From: Doryteuthis pealeii
Taxonomy: Eukaryota > Mollusca > Cephalopoda > Myopsida > Loliginidae
Assembly (NCBI GenBank): GCA_023376005.1
Contig: CM042181.1
Span: 23,156,013 to 23,220,012, forward strand
Direction: 5' to 3'
Length of the DNA: 64,000 nt
Program-made: the position numbers and the translations under genes
Shown: positions 50,613 through 60,877 of the stretch, one piece after another
Numbering within the stretch: position 1 is the stretch's first letter
How the letters are laid out: each line of letters begins with the position of its first letter
Notes under the pieces: model-generated
Seen by the model: the letters and a program-made list of their open reading frames with translations, nothing else
The model's database searches: none
Told to the model about the DNA's origin: nothing

Positions 50613-53600
50613 CCAGCACACCTGTACTTTCTGAAAATAATCAGCAGTACCGTATGTAGTAGCCAAAAGAAAAAAACACCGAGTTTTCTAAGTTATATAT
50701 ATATAATAAAAGTGCTCAATACATCAAGTAGAGCATAACTTTATATATACGAGAACAAATTAGATCTTTAGGTAGGTGTGTATATTATATATTATACACA
50801 CCTACCTAAAGATCCTAATTCTAATTTATCGTCCTCATACCACAACCAGCATTGTGGGCTACAGTTTGTCCCTAATTATTTACTTGATTTTTGTACGGTC
50901 AGTAAACCCTCATACATGTCGTGTATGTATTAACCCAACCCCGACACAAACAGGATGCGACACAAGGTCAATTTTTAAGCAGAGTACAACTGATTTGAAT
51001 TCAATTTTCCTTCTCGACTGGTTGCCACACCAAGGTTAAATAGCCCAATCTGCCCCACTATTTACCCATTGGTGGAGGGGGAAGGAGATAATATTTGGAT
51101 ATATACTTCTAGAAACATTTTTCATGCTCAGAATTGCTGAAGCATAGAACAAACTACCTGCATCAGTTGTTAGCTGCAGAGACACTGTAGCCTTTAAAAC
51201 CTCCACCAGACTTCCTAAAATTCACCAACACTATCCGATACCCCCACCCCCCCATACACATACGCACAACTACTACGCTGTTCATTTTCCTGACATTTGA
51301 ACATTATTCAATGTACTATACTTGCAACTTTGATGAATTGTAGTGGACCTGAGCACTGTACATAATAATTTCATTATTATACCTTTCCCTTGGTTGCCAA
51401 TTAAGAAAGCCATCATGATAACCATTACGCTACAAATGACTCATGTATGTTGTGTATGTATTTAGACTTGCATGCATAAAGGAAAAGGGACACTGATTCA
51501 AGAGTTTTAATCCTGGATGAAGCTGTTTGCATTTCATATAACACTAAATACCCTAACAAAAAAAGAAATACATCCAAATATTTTACCCCATTTTTGACTA
51601 TTTTAACCTTGGGAGGTGAAGGAGAAGAGTCAGGTTAGCTCAGTCGGTAGAGGATTCATCTCGATCCCCAGCACAAGGTTCATAGTTCAATACTGGCCAT
51701 CGCCAAATCAGCGTTTGAATAGCACAGGGATCTGTGCGGTAAAGTAAGGACCTGATGGTAGGTGTGGTGCTCCACCTCAGACGCAAAAAACAATCTCCTT
51801 GGTCTAGTGCTAGTGAAAAAGGGATAGACTACCTCGATGATCGGCCATACAGACTTTAGGCCACCCCAATGACTTTACTCTTACTTATGTCAAGGAAAGT
51901 TCTTGAATTAAGTTGTACAAAAAAAATGACCCTGTGTCACATCCTACTCGTGTTGGGTGAATACATATTTTGTGTGCATATAGACTGATGAATTATTTAG
52001 AAGATTCTAAACTTACCATTTTTTTGTTGACCGGCCTTAAAAACGGCCAGGAATCTTCATGTTTTCATGAGGTCATTGACAATTTCTTCACACGCTTTCA
52101 CTGATATACTTTGTTGTTGCCACGGTAACTGCTTATATAATGTTTCACATCCGTTTCTAAAGAAAAAAAAAAATGAATTTAAGTAGTCGTCGAATACAAA
52201 ATGAATCAGCTGTCATCGAAATTAAACTATTCCTATTTCTCTGAATTTTGGAGATGAGGCTTGATAATTAATATTATTAGGATTATTCAGACTATTGTCC
52301 TCATCTTTATTGTTACCTGTACAACGTTTCGGCCAATGTGCCCTCCGGACTTCTATATCCCAGCTATGGTTAGCGGAATGAGAACGAAGATACCCCCGTG
52401 GATTGAATACTGGGTTGGGTTCAAAAGTTTCGTGATGGCTCCCGATTATGACAAGAAGGTTCAAGAGTCCAAAAAGAAATGCCTGAAGAAGGCCGGAAGG
52501 TACATTGGCAGAAACGTTGTACAGATAACAATAAAGATGAGGACAATAGTCTGAATAATCCAAATAATACTGAAACTATTCCATATATCCTAAGTATCTA
52601 CAGCAGTTGGTAGGTGTGATCCTTAAAACAAAAATGTTCATTTGGTCTCAAGAAAACATTGTTGCCCGGACAGTCGGGTTTTGTTTTAAAAAAAATTGGA
52701 TCAAATTGAAAGATTCACCTTCATCGTTTGCAAAAGTTTTTTTTTTTTTTTTTTTTAAGACTGAATATTTGGAGGTTATCATCATCCGATTCTGATTTTA
52801 TTTGTTGAATTTATCTATTTGTTTATTCATCTTATTTTCATTTTGAATTGCTCTTTTATTCTTTTGTATTATTTCAGACTATTGTCCTCATCTTTTATTA
52901 TTATCTGCACATTTCAAGACAACAAAGATGAGGACAATAGTCTGAATAATACAAATAATATAAAATTATCAAGCCTCATCTGAAAAAATTCAGAGAAATA
53001 ATATATTTTATTCATATTCTATTTATTTATTTTATATTCATCTATTTTTACTTTTTAATAAAGTCTAAGAATTTATTTTAGTCTTTGGAGTTGTAAGTTG
53101 GTTTAATAAGAATTTATTTTCTTGCCTACATTTGGATATAAGTTCTGATCATTTGCTAAATCGTTTGTTTTTGTTCTGGGAAGGGGATTATGGTCATTTT
53201 TTTTCTTCTAGGCAAAGGTTACCGTGTTTTATTATGCCGTTGTAAGTTGGTTCTATTTTCCTGGCTATTTTTTTGGCGTGTTTTGATTTGATGGATTTCT
53301 TTAAACCGATAGAAAGACTCACCTTCATCGAGGATTGCAGTAGTTTTACTTTTTGTTGAAGACCTTGAACGTTTGGGAGTCTCCTCATCTGATTCTGATC
53401 TTGCTCGTTTTCTTGATCGTGCATTTACTGGACTTTCTCGCCTTGAACCTGGTTGACTAGAAGAGCCAGGTGATTTGTTACTGGATGACTTCTTGCCTAA
53501 AAAAAAGGAGAAAAAAAATATTCATTTTCTTTTTTTAAACATGAACATTGGCCAATAATTAATTCCAAATTCATATCCTTATTGGTTTTAATCAATTGAT

Positions 53601-56600
53601 TAACGGCAAAAGCATTAAAAAAAAAATATGGCAATAAAAACAACAAAGATGGGGATATTAGTTTGATCACAAATGGAACATGTGGATATACCACAGTATG
53701 AATTTATTCATCACAAAGTTTGATATGTTTGCTTAAGAGCTATTGTATTTATTTCTATATGCAAAAAGTACAATAATCTTGATTTAACTCTTTTCTTTCT
53801 TTCCATTATATTCAATTGAAACAGATCAGGATTATCACTTCCGCGTGCTCACCCCCTCTATTCCCCCCCCTACTTTCTTTCTTATATTTATCTGTGTAGC
53901 ATGTCTTTATAATAAATGGAATGGTCCATTATTTAGCTGAGGTGTCAACTCATAAGAGATAAGAATTTGGTGGTGGATAAGCAACACGAGATAATCATTT
54001 TTGCATTTCATTTTGAACAATTTGGATAGTCCTATTTTTAACCAGAAGGTGTTGCAGGATGGTAACGGTCATATTTTGTAGGAACAACAGATTATATAGA
54101 TTTTGTAGAATGAGGAATTCAAGCTGAATTCCAAATTTTCTTGATTTTATGCTTACTTTTTTTCTCTCCAGAACAATGCCGACAAAGCCATTTGGTCTTG
54201 GGTACCTTCTTGAGGGGTGGGTTGGCACAAGACAAATGGTAAACATTGGGGCACTTATCACAGGTGACTAAGGCGCCTCGACGCCCACACACAACACAAG
54301 CATGGCTATCAGTACGTCCATCTTTGCGACGAGCCCTTCTGTTTTCTGTAGTTTCAGAACTGAAAGAAACAAAAAAAGCAAGATAAGAAAAAAAAAAAAA
54401 AAAAAAAAAAAAAATAATGCACACATACACACATTTATTAAATTTTTAAAAAGGGGGGGAGGGAATATTTTAAAAAAATATATAATAAAAATGTCATTTG
54501 AAAAAAAGACTGACAAGACAAGGACAAATTGGTTGTGTGTGTGTGTGTGTGTGTGTGTTTACATATATGCGCGTGTGTGTGTGTTTGTTTACATATATGC
54601 GCGTGTGTGTGTGTTTGTTTACATATATGCGCGTGTGTGTGTGTTTGTTTTACATATATGCGCGTGTGTGTGTGTTTGTTTACATATATGCGCGTGTGTG
54701 TGTGTTTGTTTACATATATGCGCGTGTGTGTATATGTGTTTACATGAGTGTGTATGTATATATGTGTGTATGTATATATGTGTTTACATATATGTGTGTA
54801 TGTATATATGTGTTTACATATATGTGTGTATGTATATATGTATGTGTGTATGGGTGTTTACATATATGTGTTGTATGTATATATGTGTTTACATATATGT
54901 TGTGTATGTATATATGTGTTTACATATATGTGTGTATGTATATATGTGTTTACATGAGTATGTATGTATATATGTGTTTAGATGTGTGCATGCACACATA
55001 TACTAAAGGTGAGAAACTGTCAGTTACCAAGCATTGTTGACTTAATGCCATCAAGACAAACAGGAATATTTATTTTGCGTTATTTAATTTTGATTGTTGT
55101 ATTTATTTTGCTATGTACGTGTCAATTTAGAAAAGAGATATCATTGAGCATTAAAATCAAACATATACTTTAACTCTTAACATCCTGGTCAGAATTATTC
55201 AAGTCCAGATCCCCATTCCTATAAGGATTTATCAATAAATGGCTAAAAATTCCCCCTTTCATTTAAAGTTACCTGTTATTTCCCTCAAATCAAAGACTTC
55301 TAAATATGTTTAATATTACATTTAAACAAAGTCCAGATCCCCATTCCTATAAGGATTTATCAAAAAATGGCTAAAAATTCCCCCTTTCATTTAAAGTTAC
55401 CCTCAAATCAAAGACTTCTATATATGTTTAATATTACATTTAAAGAAAGGCTACCTTTTGGGGTGGATTAGGAAAATGAATGACTTTTGGCTGGGTGGAA
55501 TGAGGTGGTATAGGATGTTAAGAGTTAATGTTTATATATTTAAAAAGTTAGAATTATTTTTTTTCATCAGGAAAAGTTATTTGACAACCTTTCTTGATTT
55601 TAAATTAAATGACCTGAATTACAGAAGAAAACGAAAATTTTCTTTTCAATGGATAACTTACCTACTATCTTCACTGTCATCATCATCGTCATCATCATCA
55701 TCTGATTGCTCTTCATTTTCCTCTTCATCTTCCTCCTCCTCTTCTTCCTCAGAAGAGTCATCTGATTCTTCTATGTAAGCATGCCGACCCTTCCGTGGGG
55801 AAGGACGGACTTCTTTTGGTCTACAGTTAGGGCAGAACCAGTCACCATCAGGTACAGTCTGATAGGGGGGAAAAAAAAAGAAAAATTAATACAGCTAAAG
55901 TTATTCAGACAAACATACACATTTACGGGTTAAAAATCAAGTAGCTACGTATCCCATTTAAATATGGGGTACCGCTCATCTGATTGGCTGTTACTAACAA
56001 CCAATCAGATGCGCGGTGCTTTGTATTTAAATGGGATAGAGTTCTACAACCGTCAAAAAAAGAAAAAAAAAAAGAATTTCTTGTCAAACGTCTTTTAGCG
56101 GCTATTGTTGGTGGTTGCACCAGAGTTTGATCACCTCTGATAGGGTCATATTGATACAGTACAAGTTATTTAGACAAACATCCACATAGTTGCTGGGACA
56201 CAAATTAAGTAGATTTCAACAAATGGATTCTTTGCTGCAGATACATTATGAGAGAAAAAGAAAAAAAATCTAAACAGGTTTTGTTTTATATGGGGGGGGG
56301 GGAGAGTAAGAAACCAAACCAATCTTTCAGTCACATTTTAGATGATGGACCCTCTGTGCAAACAAATCGAGAATAACTGAGGAGGATTCTAAGTTTTCAA
56401 CTGGATTCACTCCCCTTACACAATGGAGATTTGCAATATAACAATTCTATAATATAAATGGTTCATACACATTGTCATACCATATTATTAACTAACATCT
56501 TCTCGTACGATCAAAGCTAAGAATTAACTTCAGCAGGTTGTAAACAAGATACACGGATATTATCATAATTTTAGAGAGTGTTAATTTACAACTTATTCCA

Positions 56601-56851
56601 TTGGATGAATATCTTTTTCTTATGGTTAACTAACACAGATGTCTCCATAGGACAATTATAAGTAGGGGAGTCACCAATGGATTCTTAAAACTACTTAAAA
56701 TTATCATATATATATATAATCATAAAAAAATGGATATAAAAGAAACCTACTCGAGTTTCACCATAAGGATCTTCAGGGTTAAATCCACTGAATTAATCGA
56801 GGTACCGATTAATTGCACCTTCAATGATCATGCCCATTTCACCGGTAAGCA

Positions 56852-56905
<54 letters not shown>

Positions 56906-59823
56906 TATATAATAATATATATATATACACACACCATACATACAAAAGGGCGGGTTATATGATCCTAAATAACCTAAAATATCTTCCTAAATATTTCAGT
57001 GTAAAAAAGAAAAAAAAAAGTGGAGCTATGTCATGTGTCAAAGATATTTATTTTATAACAAAGTAAATGAAATACAGTGAATAAAATCACAAATAGTTTC
57101 ATGACACATTGATTCCCATAGAATGGTCATTTAAGTAGATTATTTTCTAATTTGATGAGACCACGTTTGATAATATAACCCCCCCACCCCAATTTAATGT
57201 CAACTTCATCGTGAACTTAAGCTAGGTACAAGTACAGGTTATCTGTAGCCGATCAGTAAATATTAATCTATCAGATTAAAGACTAGAGATTTGGGCTTCT
57301 TTTTTCAACCCTATTTTAATTCTTCTAACCCATTAGATATTCAAAGTTTGTTATATTCATGGATGAGTGGCATAAGATGCGCAAAAACAAATTTAACCAA
57401 CGTATTTATTTTCAATACATTATCAACAAACGCAACATTAGCAGAAAGATTTAGTGAGATTTGCTTTTAAGATATTGTCAATGTTTGATTTGGAATTGCT
57501 ACATCCAATCCAGAGAATCGCTTTCAAATGTTTATCAGTCAATTTCGTTTGAAGGATCGATAGTAAGCTTAACATGATATTTAAATGGTATCAGAACGTC
57601 TCCCGTTCCATATGTTTTAACAAATAAATTCAAGTACTATCAATGTTTGGTTTGTAATGTGATACTGTGGTTGAAGACGAACATGGTCAGAATAAATAAA
57701 TAAATAATAAGAAAGAGAAATAAGTTAGGTCCGGCATAGTAAAAGGGGTGGGTGGCTGACCTTTTTACGAATCCAAAGATTAGGTCGTAAAGTTTAAAAA
57801 GACCTGTATGCCACCATGAAATGGGACACTTGGTGATAATATCTTAGGCACCCAGGTATTAAAAGCAAAAAGGATTTTTTTAGGAGAAATTCTCTTTTGA
57901 AAAAATTAATGATCAACATATTGCAGACGGATTGTGGAAAAATATTTGAGTGCTTTAATTTTAAGGGTTAATGGCGACTCGAAGTCTGCGATTTATTTAA
58001 GTTCTGGCCATGTGTGGTCCGGAGAAGATGGTTTGGGTAGGGGAATTTGACATAAATACAACTAACTCGAGCCCTAAGTTAGTTAGAACCCGGGGATCGA
58101 AGGTTAAGTTTCGCTGTTGAAGTGTCAAGTTGCCAGTAGGGATAGCAGCAGTAGTAGCCAGTTGGATAGACAGCGAGTATCACACACCCTTCTTCATGTG
58201 TCTTGTTTACACTTGTTGTTGTTGTTTTGTTCTTAATCTTTGTGAGCCTGTATTTCTGACTCGTGCTTAAATTCGGCCGCACATAATTCACAACGTTGGG
58301 ATCTTACATCTAAAGAGCAGAGTGCAGAACAGGTCGTCTCACACTGGTTGCCTGTGATCAGGAAACGAAAAAGAAAGAAAGAGAAACGGAGAGAGAGACA
58401 AACGGACGAATTAAGAAAAATCAGAGAAGGGAAAAAGAAAAGAGAAATAGTCAACACAACTGGAAAGGAAAAGGAAAGAAAGAAAGAAAGAAACGGAAAA
58501 CGAACAGACATAAACAAGACACATGGAAGAAGGGTGTGTTGATACTCATAAACTTATTTCTCTTTCTTATTTATTTATTTATTCTGACCATGTTTGTCTT
58601 CAACCACAGTATCACAGTAATTGCTACATCCAATCAACATGATATTTAAATTTGAATTGTATCAGAATTGATTTTCAATGTTTATCAGTCAATTTTGTCG
58701 ATGGTTGATTCTGTAGTTAAGTCCATGAAGATTTAGTAAACTTAACATATTTAAATTGAAACGGTATCAGAACATTTCAAGTTCCGTACATGTACATTGT
58801 TGGGTCTGATAAAATGCCTCGGGGCCTGATCCAGCTCGCAGTTTGGTGACCCCGTTCTAAGCCATCAATAAAAAATTTTTAAAAAAAGAAAGAAAGAAAA
58901 GGCGTGGGTGGTGATACTTACTTTGACAGGTGGTTTCAGACAATACATGTGATGTCCTCTATCACAGCCGTCACAGAGAAGCATGTGTTCACCATCTCCC
59001 TTCCGTCGACAGATACGGCAGCGAGCGTGGAGCGCTGACTTTGACCAAATAATGCTCTTCTCCAATGATGAAAGATGAAGAAAGATCTGTGGAAAACTGG
59101 TACAATTAGTCAACGACTCCTCCCAGCGTTCAAACAAGCTTTTTCCTTTTTTATTCTTTTGACTGGTCGTAACGACAACTTCTGGTTTTTCATCATCTGA
59201 AAAAGAAAGAAAAAAATTTATCAAGTGAAACGATGAGCGTGAATGTCCATTATTGGGGGAAAAATTAAATACTAACATTTTTGTAGTGAGAGAAGAGACC
59301 TACATCATGCAACACGGTGTGAAAGAGATAGTGGCGGGTGTGAAGACTTGCCGTATTCTCGAAGGAAGCTGGCTAGGCTTTGCCTGGCGTGTAGGACTGA
59401 CCTTGAATCAAACCCTCGTCCTTCAGAATGCGAAAGAGCTGTGGACGAGCAGTACAGAGATAACCCGGATGTAAATAGTCGCGCCGTGAGGATTGATGCG
59501 TACTTGCAGTGCTGACGAGTATCACACGTGCTGCACGGATGATTCTGAGTGAGGAGCCCGGATATGGTGAGATTAATGTATATTTAAGGACCTGCCCTCC
59601 CAGACCAGAGAGAACAACTGCAGTAGCATTTTGTTGTCGAGACGAGTGGGATAGAGAAATACATTTGGATATTGTTGGGGAGACGAAGCGTGATACAGTT
59701 GGGAGAGTGTTTTAGACCGAAGACTGTCAATTGGAAGAACATTGTGTCAGACTTGACTGTGACCCCCCCCCCCGATTAGTCATTCCTGATTAGAATTTTT
59801 TTCTTCTTAAATTCAGACAGCGG

Positions 59824-59861
<38 letters not shown>

Positions 59862-60718
59862 ATTTATCCAAAACTTGGTAGTAAGGGATGATTCTATATG
59901 TGATTTCTAAGATCCACTGTACAAATATTGATGATCCAGTATGTATAAATACAGCGAATCTTTAAATCACTGAAGAGAGCTCAATGTAAAATAAACCTTT
60001 TAATTATATACAGAGCAATATTTATCAAAAAATGAAGGAAGAACTCAATACAGTGATCCCATAATAAATTTATTTCGACGAAAATTGGGGCCCATATAAA
60101 TCTAAGTTGATTTAAACCGGCTCCCCAAATTTCCGTCTCATCAGATGGGTCTCAATTAAGTGAAATGATGTGTGTATGTACGCACATTGTGGTGGAAATC
60201 CATTATTGGAGGAAAAATGCTAACACTTTAAAATACGTTTATATGGAAACATTGGAGGCACATAGTGTAATAGTTAGAGTATTAGGAAATGGACTCGTCG
60301 ACCAGAGTTCAAATCCTGGACAAGGCCTTTTGCATTTCACATAGCACGATTACCCTTGGGTTAGGTATGCATCCACTTATGCTTTCCTCCAGCTATGGGT
60401 AAATAGTAGGGCACACTGGGCTCTTTAACCTTGGTTAGGTAACCAGTCTTGGAGAAGGAAAACTGAATTCAATCTTAAGAAATTGACCTTGTGTCACATC
60501 CCGTTTGTGCAGAGAGGTTGGTAAATATGAAAACATTGATGAGGAAACAGCATAAAGAATTTATATATAAATTTTCCTTGAAGATTTTAATTTTTTTATA
60601 TAACTAGAATTCAGAATTTTCCTTCTCATATACAGGTTGCCATACCAAGCTTTAAAAAAGTCCAGTCTGCCCTACAAGCACTATAAATATATGCTTGCAC
60701 GCTAGACCTTAATGCAGT

Positions 60719-60756
<38 letters not shown>

Positions 60757-60846
60757 ACTATCTCACACACACACACACACACACACAAAATAAATGTTAA
60801 CAGTTTCCCAGTTCATGCTTGAATTCTGATGGAAACAAATTAAGTG

Positions 60847-60877
<31 letters not shown>

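Noticed and set aside
54302..55040. Overlapping ORFs of up to 234 codons, Cys/Val/Tyr rich
   Set aside because: They are translations of a GT/TA minisatellite in three frames, with no codon bias or family match.
55458..55778. Plus-strand Ser-rich ORF
   Set aside because: It is the antisense of the Asp/Glu-rich BAZ1A exon.
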